A DNA stretch of 64,000 bases from Anaerolineae bacterium. Its GTDB lineage: Bacteria; Chloroflexota; Anaerolineae; Aggregatilineales; Phototrophicaceae. Location of the stretch: assembly GCA_022843385.1 (NCBI GenBank), contig JALHNT010000012.1, forward strand, positions 92,839 to 156,838. Direction: 5' to 3'. Position 1 is the first letter of the stretch. Every line of letters starts with the position of its first letter. The notes below the pieces were generated by a model. It searched no databases. It was given only the letters and a program-made list of their open reading frames with translations, and was not told the DNA's origin. Positions 20,308-28,205 of this stretch are shown one piece after another. Made by a program: the position numbers and the translations under genes.

Positions 20308-20978
20308 CCACCTCCCACCCCTGGCAGGACCCGGAACGCATCAAGCGCTTTTTGAGCGTCACCCGCGCCGCCATTCCGCTGGCCGGCGAACAACTGGCGA
20401 CCATGCTCTATGTTATTCAGCAGGCTGCGCCGACCGTGACGCGCTTCCTGGATGTGGGCTGCGGCAGCGGGGTCCTGAGCCACCTGCTGCGCGAATGCTA
20501 TCCGGCAGCCTACGGTGTGCTGGTCGATTATTCCGAGCCGATGCTAACGGTGGCGCGGGATCAGTTCGACCCGGCGCAAACAGCCATCCTCCAGGCCGAT
20601 CTGAGCCAACCGGATTGGGTAGAGGTTGTCCAGCCACATGCCCCGTTCGATGTGGTGGTATCCGGCTATGCTATCCATCACCTGACCGATGAACGCAAGC
20701 GCGGGTTGTATCAGGAGATTTTCGACCTGCTGCGTCCCGGCGGAATCTTCATCAATGTCGAGCATGTTGCCTCCCCTTCTCCCTGGGTTGAATCGCTGTT
20801 CATCGAGTCATTCGCCGATAATCTGTATGCAGCCACCCGGCACGAGGGGTATACTCGCGAGCAGATCGTGGCGCGGCTGTACGAGGATGATGGCGACATT
20901 GTGGCTCCGGTTGAAGCGCAGTGTGGCTGGCTGCGACAGATCGGCTTCGAGCATGTCGATTGTTACATGAAAATATAA
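20304..20978 (+). CDS. Class I SAM-dependent methyltransferase
   Basis: 224 residues. The SAM-binding motif I is FLDVGCGSGVLSHLLRE, with acidic motif VDYSEPMLTVARDQF, motif FDVVVSGYAIHHLTDE, and post-motif LRPGGIFINVEHV. The start overlaps the antitoxin stop by four bases, so it is co-translated with that gene. The substrate cannot be predicted; a small molecule or quinone-like acceptor is as likely as a macromolecule. It lies between the ATPase/oxidase and permease genes of the CUT2 importer. Confidence 0.85.
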   Translation: MTTSHPWQDPERIKRFLSVTRAAIPLAGEQLATMLYVIQQAAPTVTRFLDVGCGSGVLSHLLRECYPAAYGVLVDYSEPMLTVARDQFDPAQTAILQADLSQPDWVEVVQPHAPFDVVVSGYAIHHLTDERKRGLYQEIFDLLRPGGIFINVEHVASPSPWVESLFIESFADNLYAATRHEGYTREQIVARLYEDDGDIVAPVEAQCGWLRQIGFEHVDCYMKI

Positions 20979-21032
20979 GCCTTCGCCGTTTTCGGCGGCC
21001 TTAAACCCGTCCATGAATAGAGAGTTTTGCCC

Positions 21033-22112
21033 ATGACTGCAACACCGCTGTCCGCAAAATCGTCGTCCGCCCCATCGTCGAGTGCCGCGCTGCGCACTCT
21101 ACGCGGCTTCTTCACCTCGCAGGAAGGCATCCTGCTGATCGTGATCGTGCTGCTGATGGTCGTGGTGGGTGCGAATTATGAACGTTTCCGCGCCACCAAC
21201 AACCTGCTCAACATTTTCGAGAGCAACGCCTATATCGCTGTCGCTGCCGTCGGCATGTCGCTGGTGATTATCTCCGGCAACATCGATATTTCCATCGGGT
21301 CACTGGTCGGCGTGCTGTCGATCCTGAGTGGTACCATTGTCACCAGCCCGGAACTGACGGCGGCGCTGCCCTTGTGGATGGTGGTGGCGCTGGCCTGGAT
21401 ACTGCCGATCATCGTCGGGGCGCTGGTGGGGGCCGTCAACGGCTTCTTTGTCGCTTATCTACGGATACCGGCCATCGTCGTCACCCTGGGCATGGCGAGC
21501 ATTTTGCAGGGCGGTCTCATCATCGTGCTGGGTGGCACCACCATCTACAATATGCCACCCGAGTTCTTCCTGGCGCAGCAGGACTGGCTGGGGCTGCCCA
21601 GCACAGTCTGGTTCATGATTATCGCCACCATCGGGGGAGCGCTGTGGATGCGTTACAGCGCCACCGGACGCTCGATCTACGCCGTGGGCGGCAATGCTGA
21701 AGCGGCGCGGCTTTCCGGCATCAACAGCCAGCGCGTCATTTTCAACGTGTTCGTCATCAATGGCATCATGGTCGGCATCAGCAGCGTCATGTTCGCCACC
21801 CAGTTCACCTCGATCCAGGCCAGTGTGCCGGTTGGGTTGGAGTTGCAGGTCATCACGGCGGCTGTGGTCGGCGGCGTCAGTATCCTGGGGGGCACTGGCA
21901 CAGTCATCGGGGCAACCCTGGCGACGATCCTCATCAGTACCATTCGCTCGTCGATGATTTTCATCGGTGTGTCACCTTACTGGCTGCGGGCGGTTCAGGG
22001 TGCGCTGATCCTGGTGACAGTGCTGGCCGACATGGTGCGCCGTCGCGGCCTGCCGCCCTCGTGGCAGCGGGTGCTGCAACGGGGATTGAACCAGTTCCGC
22101 CGCCAGGGATAA
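21033..22112 (+). CDS. CUT2 sugar ABC transporter permease 1 (RbsC-like)
   Basis: 359 residues from the ATG at 21033. After a Ser/Ala-rich cytoplasmic tail come about nine to ten membrane segments. Family signatures: IAVAAVGMSLVIISGNIDISIGSLVG near residues 65-95, YLRIPAIVVTLGMASILQG, GRSIYAVGGNAEAARLSGI (the ATPase-docking region) and AAVVGGVSILGGTGTVIGATLATIL. It makes the channel of the CUT2 importer with the next gene, 58 bases downstream. Transporters with two different permeases include those for rhamnose and AI-2. Confidence 0.9.
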   Translation: MTATPLSAKSSSAPSSSAALRTLRGFFTSQEGILLIVIVLLMVVVGANYERFRATNNLLNIFESNAYIAVAAVGMSLVIISGNIDISIGSLVGVLSILSGTIVTSPELTAALPLWMVVALAWILPIIVGALVGAVNGFFVAYLRIPAIVVTLGMASILQGGLIIVLGGTTIYNMPPEFFLAQQDWLGLPSTVWFMIIATIGGALWMRYSATGRSIYAVGGNAEAARLSGINSQRVIFNVFVINGIMVGISSVMFATQFTSIQASVPVGLELQVITAAVVGGVSILGGTGTVIGATLATILISTIRSSMIFIGVSPYWLRAVQGALILVTVLADMVRRRGLPPSWQRVLQRGLNQFRRQG

Positions 22113-22170
22113 TCGACAGAATGGGCTGGATAAAACAACAGGCAATTCTTATGGGCTTCGGAGAATCGTT

Positions 22171-23160
22171 ATGACTGCTCACGACACGGCTGCTTCAACA
22201 TCGCCTACGCTTAACCTGGGTGCGATTTTCCGCAAGGAAGTGGTGCTGCTCATCATCCTGGTGATTGGGGTGCTGCTGCTCTCGACTCAATCGGATCGGT
22301 TCCTCACTGTCGATAACATCCTCAATCAGGGGCGACTACTGACCGAGGTGCTACTGGTGGCGCTGCCGATGACCTTCATCATCATCACGGGCGGCATCGA
22401 CCTGTCGGTGGGTTCGATCCTGGGGCTGACGGCGATTGTGCTGGGGGTGAGCTGGAAGAATCTGGGGCTGCCGCTGGAGCTGGCAATTGTGGTGGCACTG
22501 GCGGTGGCGACGCTGGCGGGGTTCGTCAACGGCCTGTTCATCGTGCGCATGAATGTGCCACCGCTGATTATGACGCTGGCGACGCTGGCGTTGTATCGCG
22601 GACTGGCCGAAGGGATCAGCGAAGCCCGTTCAGTACGCGGCTACCCGGAATGGTTCTTTCAGCTTGGGCAGGAGAATTTTCTCGGCATCCCCACTCAGTT
22701 GTGGTTCGCCCTGATCGCCATCATCATCGCCGCCGTGCTGCTGGCGCGGACGACGCTGGGGCGCGGTCTGTACGCCATCGGCAACAACGAGCTGGGAGCG
22801 CGCTTCTCCGGCATCCCGGTGGATCGGTACAAGCTGTTCATCTACACCTTCTCCGGTTTCATGGCCGGTCTGGCAGGGTGGATTTTTGTCTCACGGGTCA
22901 GCACCACCCGTTCTGATATGGGGACAGGGTTGGAACTGGATGCGATTGCGGCGGTGGTGTTGGGCGGCACCAGCATCTTTGGCGGCAGCGGTTCGATCAT
23001 GGGAACGGTGATCGGCGCGGTACTGATCCAGTTGCTCAAGAACGGCCTGGCGCTCTCCGGCGTCAAGGGCGATGCCACTGTGATCGTCATCGGCTTCGTG
23101 CTAATCCTGGCGATTCTGATTAACAATTTCGTGCAGCGGCGCAGCGGCGCGACGGGGTAG
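22171..23160 (+). CDS. CUT2 sugar ABC transporter permease 2 (RbsC-like)
   Basis: 329 residues; ATG with GGAG seven bases upstream. Signatures: VALPMTFIIITGGIDLSVGSILGLTAI, MNVPPLIMTLATLALYRGLAEGI, GRGLYAIGNNELGARFSGIPVDRYK and DAIAAVVLGGTSIFGGSGSIMGTVIGAVL. It pairs with the preceding permease and the fused ATPase at 17041-18549. Last plus-strand gene of the cluster; a Gfo/Idh gene follows in the opposite direction. Confidence 0.9.
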   Translation: MTAHDTAASTSPTLNLGAIFRKEVVLLIILVIGVLLLSTQSDRFLTVDNILNQGRLLTEVLLVALPMTFIIITGGIDLSVGSILGLTAIVLGVSWKNLGLPLELAIVVALAVATLAGFVNGLFIVRMNVPPLIMTLATLALYRGLAEGISEARSVRGYPEWFFQLGQENFLGIPTQLWFALIAIIIAAVLLARTTLGRGLYAIGNNELGARFSGIPVDRYKLFIYTFSGFMAGLAGWIFVSRVSTTRSDMGTGLELDAIAAVVLGGTSIFGGSGSIMGTVIGAVLIQLLKNGLALSGVKGDATVIVIGFVLILAILINNFVQRRSGATG

Positions 23161-23251
23161 CGGAAATTTGGCTCTTCCGCACTTTATGTAGAACCTGGGA
23201 TCCTGTAGAGATGAACTACCTAAAAGCCACTCGTTTTCAGGTTCTTAAGAT

Positions 23252-24298
23252 TTATCCCAATGGGAAATGCACACGCTGACCAGTTTTTGCAGATTGATAT
23301 GCACCGAGTACCATTTCAACGGCGACACGTCCATCTCCGGCTGTCGCTAGCGGTTCGCGCTCACCTTTCAGATAATCAATCAAGGGGCGAGGAACAGCGC
23401 TAATCCGGGTGTGGTGCGGCACGAACGGGAAATCGAATGTCTGCCATTGCGACTGACCCGCTTGAAAAATGCGAAGTGGCACTTCGCGTGCGGGTAGATG
23501 CGATGATGGTGCATCACCGTAATCCTGAAGGATTGTACCCTGTGTGCCGTAGATTTCAGTGGTGGATTGGGCGGCGAGTTGCGTTGAACTATTGATCAGA
23601 ATACCGATGATGCCTGTGCCAAAACGATAGATGGCGACACCATTATCATCTGGCGCTACGTTCGTCACGATGTTATCAATTTCCGCCATCACACTGACAG
23701 GGCGCCCCAGCATCCAATGCAGCCAGTCGGTGGCGTGCGATGCGTCGTCCATAAACATGCCCATATTCTGAATCGGGTCAATGTGCCAGTTATCGAGTCT
23801 GGCAAAATCTGGATTCAGCAAGGCATTGATGGCATGACGGCGCTTGACTACCGCAATATCGCCAACCTGTTTCTCATTTAGCAGTTGCTTAATCTTCTGG
23901 TTCACGGGGTCGGCACGCATCTGGTGACACATGCTGAATTTAACCCCATTCGCTTGCACAGCCTGAATAATCGTATCGCAATCTGCCAGCGATAGAGCCA
24001 TCGGTTTCTGTAAGAGGATATGTTTGCCAGCATGGGCGGCTGCCACACAATGTTCAGCATGTTTATTGGTGGGGCTGGTCACAAAGACGGCATCAATATC
24101 GGAGCGTGCTAACAAACTGGCAAGGTTTGCTTCCCACTGAAGCTGATATTTCGTGCTGTTTTCCTGACCGCGTTGTTCATCGGCATCCCATGCGGCGACA
24201 ACCTCAGCATCATCGAAATTGGCAATTTCCTGAATGTAACGCTGAACATGCCCGTGCGCGAAACTGATTATCCCAATGCGAATTTTATTCTGAGGCAT
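23252..24298 (-). CDS. Gfo/Idh/MocA family oxidoreductase with QKP variant motif
   Basis: 348 residues. N-terminal nucleotide-binding region IRIGIISFAHGHVQRYIQEIANF; the usual EKP motif reads LLQKPMALSL, keeping the catalytic Lys but replacing Glu by Gln. The C-terminal domain has DDASHATDWLHWMLGRP. Members use NAD(P) to oxidise or reduce sugars or inositols. It converges on the CUT2 permease operon and lies beside a class II aldolase, so a role in breaking down the CUT2 substrate is likely. The codon choice is visibly less GC-rich than in its neighbours. Confidence 0.82.
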   Translation of the reverse strand: MPQNKIRIGIISFAHGHVQRYIQEIANFDDAEVVAAWDADEQRGQENSTKYQLQWEANLASLLARSDIDAVFVTSPTNKHAEHCVAAAHAGKHILLQKPMALSLADCDTIIQAVQANGVKFSMCHQMRADPVNQKIKQLLNEKQVGDIAVVKRRHAINALLNPDFARLDNWHIDPIQNMGMFMDDASHATDWLHWMLGRPVSVMAEIDNIVTNVAPDDNGVAIYRFGTGIIGILINSSTQLAAQSTTEIYGTQGTILQDYGDAPSSHLPAREVPLRIFQAGQSQWQTFDFPFVPHHTRISAVPRPLIDYLKGEREPLATAGDGRVAVEMVLGAYQSAKTGQRVHFPLG

Positions 24299-24366
24299 AC
24301 TTGCAAACGTCCCTAAGCGAACCCACGATAGATGAATTCTTATTTCAGTATAACTGTACCGAAAAA

Positions 24367-24828
24367 CTAACTACGGATAGCGTAGACGCGCAGGTAGATT
24401 ATCTGGTTGGCGGGATTGCTCCGGTCAACCAGCAGCTCATAAATCTGATCGCCAGTGTTGCCATACAGTCCATCATAGACAGTGGCGCTGTGCGGCATCC
24501 ACCAGGGATAAGCCGCTTCTTCCGGGTTCGGGTTAGGAAACGGGTTCCAATCCTGCTGTAACGAAACACCCAGATTCAGCGTGGTCAACCAGTCGTTAAA
24601 GGCGGCGTCCGGCGGGAGGGCAAAGCGCAACCAGATGATGCGCGTCGGATCATCACGGGTGGCAAAAGAAACATCCGTGGCCGCTACTGGCAGCGCCGCC
24701 CCTATGAAGGCTTCGACTTCCGCCACTCGCCAGCGCCGCCAGCCAAATACATTGCTCGCCCAAAGCGCACCCAACACACCCGCCACCACGATCAGCAGAA
24801 TCAGGAGACGGAGGAGCGTTCGGCGCAT
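24367..24828 (-). CDS. Membrane-anchored hypothetical protein
   Basis: 153 residues. Residues 1-30 (MRRTLLRLLILLIVVAGVLG, then ALWASNVFGW) form an anchor or signal. The remaining globular part is rich in Trp and Pro (IIWLRFALPPDAAF, LQQDWNPFPNPNPEEAAYPWWMP) and would be outside the membrane. Its ATG directly adjoins the stop of the class II aldolase upstream (TAGATG), so the two are coupled. No family recognised. Confidence 0.65.
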   Translation of the reverse strand: MRRTLLRLLILLIVVAGVLGALWASNVFGWRRWRVAEVEAFIGAALPVAATDVSFATRDDPTRIIWLRFALPPDAAFNDWLTTLNLGVSLQQDWNPFPNPNPEEAAYPWWMPHSATVYDGLYGNTGDQIYELLVDRSNPANQIIYLRVYAIRS

Positions 24829-25530
24829 CTATTCGCTGTACTTCTCTAGCGCATCGGCCAGACCCTGCCGTTCAGCGGCCATCAGATCGTTGTCGCGCAG
24901 CAGCTTGCCCATCAGGATGCAGTAGGCATTGGTATCGATGCGCTCGACCGCGTCGAAAGCGGCTTCGATGTCCTTGCCGATGACGAAAAGGCCATGCCAG
25001 GGGGCGATGACGCCGGCGGCTTGCTTGCGGATGCGCGACTCATTGCCGCGAATGCCCCCCGCCACATGCTCGGCCAGGTCGGCGCTGTGTGCCGGGGCAT
25101 ATTCCACCACCGGGATGGTACCAAATTTCTGGGTCGCTTCCAGCACCGGTGGGATGGGCTGGGCCATGGCAGCGAAGACCAGCACATTCTTGGCATGGGC
25201 ATGAACCACGCCGGTGCCATGTTCACCAAATTCACGATGCAGGCGAAAATGCACTTTGGTCTCGCGGGAAATCTCGCCGCTGCCATCGATGATATTGGTA
25301 TCCATATCCGCTACCAGCACATCATCGGCTGTGAGCTGCCACTGGCGTTTGCTGCCGCTGTAGCGCGGGGTGATGCAGACGTAATCGCCGACGCGGGCGC
25401 TCATATTGCCGCCGGCCACATCGGTCAGATGCCGGGCAAACAGCATCCCGGCCAACCGGGCGACTTTTGTTCGCATGGCCTGTATCGCCGGGTTGGCGCG
25501 AACTTCTGCCTGTAGTGCAACCTTGTCCAT
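24829..25530 (-). CDS. Class II aldolase/adducin family protein
   Basis: 233 residues. The family motifs are GNMSARVGDYVCITP (substrate phosphate loop), VVHAHAKNVLVFAAM (two Zn-binding His) and IAPWHGLFVIGKDIEAAFDAVERI (third metal His). The fold covers L-fuculose-, L-rhamnulose- and L-ribulose-phosphate enzymes and related dehydratases. Such enzymes split a ketose phosphate into dihydroxyacetone phosphate and an aldehyde, or epimerise it. Here it stands with a CUT2 importer, an alpha-hydroxy-acid oxidase and a Gfo/Idh dehydrogenase, consistent with catabolism of a deoxy sugar. That pathway is inference. Confidence 0.85.
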   Translation of the reverse strand: MDKVALQAEVRANPAIQAMRTKVARLAGMLFARHLTDVAGGNMSARVGDYVCITPRYSGSKRQWQLTADDVLVADMDTNIIDGSGEISRETKVHFRLHREFGEHGTGVVHAHAKNVLVFAAMAQPIPPVLEATQKFGTIPVVEYAPAHSADLAEHVAGGIRGNESRIRKQAAGVIAPWHGLFVIGKDIEAAFDAVERIDTNAYCILMGKLLRDNDLMAAERQGLADALEKYSE

Positions 25531-25624
25531 ACAATCCGTTCCTATCTGTGGTGAGTGAAGTTGCTAGTTCCTAGTTGTTAGTTGTTAGTTGTTAGTTCAT
25601 AGTTCTTGGTTCAAAGCGGGTTTC

Positions 25625-25661
25625 TTCACAACAGATGAGATCTATTAAGCCCTGTTGTGAA
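25625..25661. promoter_or_regulatory. 10-bp inverted repeat upstream of the aldolase gene
   Basis: TTCACAACAG (25625-25634) and CTGTTGTGAA (25652-25661) are perfect inverted arms with a 17-base spacer. They lie about 95-130 bases upstream of the minus-strand aldolase start. It may be an operator or only another hairpin of the repeat-rich region. Confidence 0.4.
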
Positions 25662-25718
25662 CAAGTTGCCCAGGATCAATCGATTCACCGATCCTTGGCA
25701 TAGCGAATTTTCCACTAT

Positions 25719-25760
25719 CAGGGACATGGCACCGCCGTGCCCCTACGAGGTGTCCGCCCA
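25719..25760. repeat. Dispersed GGCACCGCCGTG hairpin repeat, copy 2
   Basis: AGGGACATGGCACCGCCGTG followed by CCCCTACGAG and GTGTCCGC. It matches the copy at 5456-5482, which lacks the 11-base CCCCTACGAGG segment. Confidence 0.6.
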
Positions 25761-25801
25761 ACTAGGAACTGACAACTAGGAACTAACAACTAACAACTGC
25801 A

Positions 25802-27115
25802 TCAGGGCGTCTGACCCAACGCCGTGAGCGCCGTATCAAAGGCGGTCTTGGCCGCCGTCGTCAACTGAATCCCCTGAGCTGCCGAGTTGGTGGTAGTGCG
25901 CGTCTGGCACGCCCCTTCCAGCAGCGTCTGGCTCTGGCGCAGCGCACTTAAACCCTGATTGACCAGATCAACCGCCAGCTTCAGCGACGGATTAGCGTCG
26001 GCTTCGGCCTGGGGAATAGTGTAATCTGCTGGAATGTCGGCGGCGCTGACGGGATCACCACAACCGCTGCCAGGGGTACGCTGGGCTTCGATCCAGTATT
26101 GATTGAGCCGGCTATACGCGCCCCGCAGTTCGGTCATATCGCTGATGATTTCGTTCAGCAGCCGGATATGCCGTGCGGCAGCTTCATCCACCGTCGGCTC
26201 AACCACCGACGGCGCAGTGGCTTCAAGGGTTGCTGGCGTCTCTGGGGTCGGGGTGACCGGGGTGGTCTCACCACTCAGGCGCGTCCGAATGGATTGCAGC
26301 GCTTGCAACAGGGTATCAAGCGACTGAAGGCTGGCGCTGAATTCCGCCGACTGGACCGCTTCCGGGGTACTGCCACAGGCACGGTTATAAGCCTGTCGCG
26401 CTTGCTGATACTGCCCGATCAGCCCATTCAACTCGGTTGCCAGGGCAGCCAGATCGGCCTCACTCTGCTGGCTCTCCGCCGACACGCTGACGGGCAGCGG
26501 ATTGCTCCAGGCCAGCGCACAATCGACCGTCCCCGCAGCCGCCGCAGCGCTGTACTGAGACTGAAGCTGGGTCACCTGCCCTTCGAGCTGAGCCAGCGTA
26601 TCGGTCACACGGGTTCGCAGATCGTTTTCACCGGCAGCATTTGACACCGCCGTCGGTGCGGGCGCAACCGAAGCTGATCCACTCAGCGCCTGGCGCAGGA
26701 TGGGCGGCAGGACGAATGATGCAGCACCCACCAGCAGCGCCGAAATCAGCAGGGCGATCAGCAGACGGAGCAGCGACTTGCCAGAAAGCGCCCCTCGGCG
26801 GCCAAATTTGCCTTCAATCTGAACGGCTTCCAACATCTCGACCACGCCATCCGGGTCTTCCTTAAGCGCCTGTTGCAGGCTGCGAAACATGCCCAACGAA
26901 TAGCGGGCGGCATCTCGCACTTTGGCATCCTGGTCAGTCTTGTAGGCATTGCGCAGCGCCGTGATCGCTTTTGGTTCGCCAGCCTCGCCCAGCCAACGGG
27001 CCGCGTCCAGCCGGGCTTTGTCATCCTTCGAGGCTTGCAAAACTCGAATACGCTTGTTGACTTCGGACTCGAATTCAGCGATTTTCTGTTCTCGTTTGAG
27101 ATCGTCCGATGGCAT
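25802..27115 (-). CDS. HEAT-repeat, single-pass membrane, helical extracellular protein
   Basis: 437 residues. Residues about 1-75 are cytoplasmic, with HEAT/PBS-lyase-like helices (DDKARLDAARWLGEAGEPKAITALRNAYKTDQDAKVRDAARYSLGMF). A membrane segment follows at about 117-140 (LLRLLIALLISALLVGAASFVL). The C-terminal 300 residues are outside: long Gln/Ala-rich helices in two similar blocks (LAALATELNGLIGQYQQARQAYNRACGS; LVNQGLSALRQSQTLLEGACQ), separated by a Thr/Pro linker (TTPVTPTPETPATLEATAPS). This is a transmembrane scaffold design; the function is unknown. GGAG lies ten bases before the ATG. Confidence 0.7.
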   Translation of the reverse strand: MPSDDLKREQKIAEFESEVNKRIRVLQASKDDKARLDAARWLGEAGEPKAITALRNAYKTDQDAKVRDAARYSLGMFRSLQQALKEDPDGVVEMLEAVQIEGKFGRRGALSGKSLLRLLIALLISALLVGAASFVLPPILRQALSGSASVAPAPTAVSNAAGENDLRTRVTDTLAQLEGQVTQLQSQYSAAAAAGTVDCALAWSNPLPVSVSAESQQSEADLAALATELNGLIGQYQQARQAYNRACGSTPEAVQSAEFSASLQSLDTLLQALQSIRTRLSGETTPVTPTPETPATLEATAPSVVEPTVDEAAARHIRLLNEIISDMTELRGAYSRLNQYWIEAQRTPGSGCGDPVSAADIPADYTIPQAEADANPSLKLAVDLVNQGLSALRQSQTLLEGACQTRTTTNSAAQGIQLTTAAKTAFDTALTALGQTP

Positions 27116-27307
27116 ACGATCGATGCTCCATCCAGTGGCGACAAGTTAACCTGAATGATACGCCAACAACGTCGAATCGGAAAGCGATTGGCTATGAACA
27201 AGTGCGTATCAAAGTTTGCGGCAGGCTGAATGGCTCACACAAGGGAGAAGCACCATAATGAGGCAGAGGATGGCAATAAAACGGCATAGAGATCAGACAT
27301 AATCTAG

Positions 27308-27336
27308 AAAAAGAGGCGATCCACAGATCGCCCCTC
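27308..27336 (-). terminator. Rho-independent terminator after the PepSY-like gene
   Basis: On the minus strand GGCGATC-TGTG-GATCGCC, extended by GAGG/CCTC pairs, is followed by TTTTT. It starts about 20 bases beyond the stop at 27354. Confidence 0.85.
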
Positions 27337-27353
27337 CGCGAAAGCGTCCGGCT

Positions 27354-28127
27354 TCAGTCCAGCACTTCGCTGGAAAGCACCGCGCCGGTTTCAACATCGA
27401 CCAGGGCGAAGAAGCGCGCCTCGCCCTCGACCAGAAAGCTGACGCTCCAGGTATCACCGCCCTGATGTTCGGCGTAGCTGGTCCAGTTGTCCACGCCGTC
27501 GAGCGTCTGCCACAGGCTGTCGAGGCCATAGGCGATGTTGATGGCGGTATCGCGGGCGTTATCGATCGCTTCTTCTTCACTGAGCAGGTTGGGATCAACA
27601 ATCGCATCAACGTAGATTTCCTCGCTGGCGTCATCAATCCACAGGTTGACCTGTATCGCTTCCAGCCCCCGATAGAAACCCACCTGCCACTGCTGCTCCC
27701 AGCGGTTGTAATCGGCGTACATGTCCCACAGGTCGGGCGTATTGTTCAGGCGCGCCAGCACTTCCGGGTCATTCAGCACAAAGGTCGTCACACGCGGCAG
27801 CCATTCCTGATACTCGTCCGCAGCCAGCGGTACTGGCGCGAAGGAGTCGATGATCTCGCCCGTCTCACCATTGATGCTGGCGTAGCCCAGCCAGTCGGAC
27901 TCGTCGGCGTTGAAGAATTCAACATACCAGAGATTATCTTCATCCGGGCCGTAGGCGTTGACGATGTAGCCCTCGTGCTGCGCCAGCCAGTCAGCGAAAA
28001 TCTCAGAGGTCTCGGCGGCTTCGATGACGAAAGCCTGATCGTCATCGCTCTGGGCGAAGGCCGGGAAAACCGCCAGGCTCAACAGCGCCAGGCAGAGCAG
28101 GGTTGCAGTCAGTCGTTTGAAGTTCAT
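27354..28127 (-). CDS. Exported PepSY-like domain protein
   Basis: 257 residues. The second ATG of an ATGATG pair has AGGAG six bases upstream and is chosen. Residues 1-25 form a signal peptide (MNFKRLTATLLCLALLSLAV ending PAFAQ). The mature protein is acidic and contains two to three alpha/beta units of the PepSY type: NLWYVEFFN..GYASINGETGEIIDSFAP, QWQVGFYRGLEAIQVNLWIDDASEEIYVDA, and TWSVSFLVEGEARFFALVDVETGAVLSSEVL. Such domains often act as inhibitors or partners of secreted enzymes. Family assignment is by pattern and moderate. Confidence 0.65.
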   Translation of the reverse strand: MNFKRLTATLLCLALLSLAVFPAFAQSDDDQAFVIEAAETSEIFADWLAQHEGYIVNAYGPDEDNLWYVEFFNADESDWLGYASINGETGEIIDSFAPVPLAADEYQEWLPRVTTFVLNDPEVLARLNNTPDLWDMYADYNRWEQQWQVGFYRGLEAIQVNLWIDDASEEIYVDAIVDPNLLSEEEAIDNARDTAINIAYGLDSLWQTLDGVDNWTSYAEHQGGDTWSVSFLVEGEARFFALVDVETGAVLSSEVLD

Positions 28128-28164
28128 CATGATCTCCTGTCGTGTTTCAGGTTAAGTGGATGAT

Positions 28165-28192
28165 GTAGGGGCAGTTCGCGAACTGCCCGTAT
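28165..28192. repeat. 28-bp palindrome repeat, variant copy 3
   Basis: GTAGGGGCAGTTCG plus CGAACTGCCCGTAT. Compared with the copies at 6955 and 12871, one G-C pair in the stem is changed to A-T on both sides, so base pairing is kept, while the last bases have drifted. It lies between two co-directional minus-strand genes. Confidence 0.85.
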
Positions 28193-28205
28193 AGCGTGTT
28201 TTGAT

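Larger units (their letters stand above)
25563..25799. repeat. Heptameric TAGTTGT repeats in inverted arrangement
   Basis: Left array (about 25560-25613) is made of TAGTTGT, TAGTTCC and TAGTTCA heptamers; the right array (25760-25799) has their complements (ACTAGGAACTAACAACTAAC). They flank about 150 bases that include an inverted repeat and a GGCACCGCCGTG hairpin repeat. The style is like the short tandemly repeated heptamers known in cyanobacteria and Chloroflexota. The array lies upstream of the aldolase gene and downstream of the HEAT-protein gene. Confidence 0.75.
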
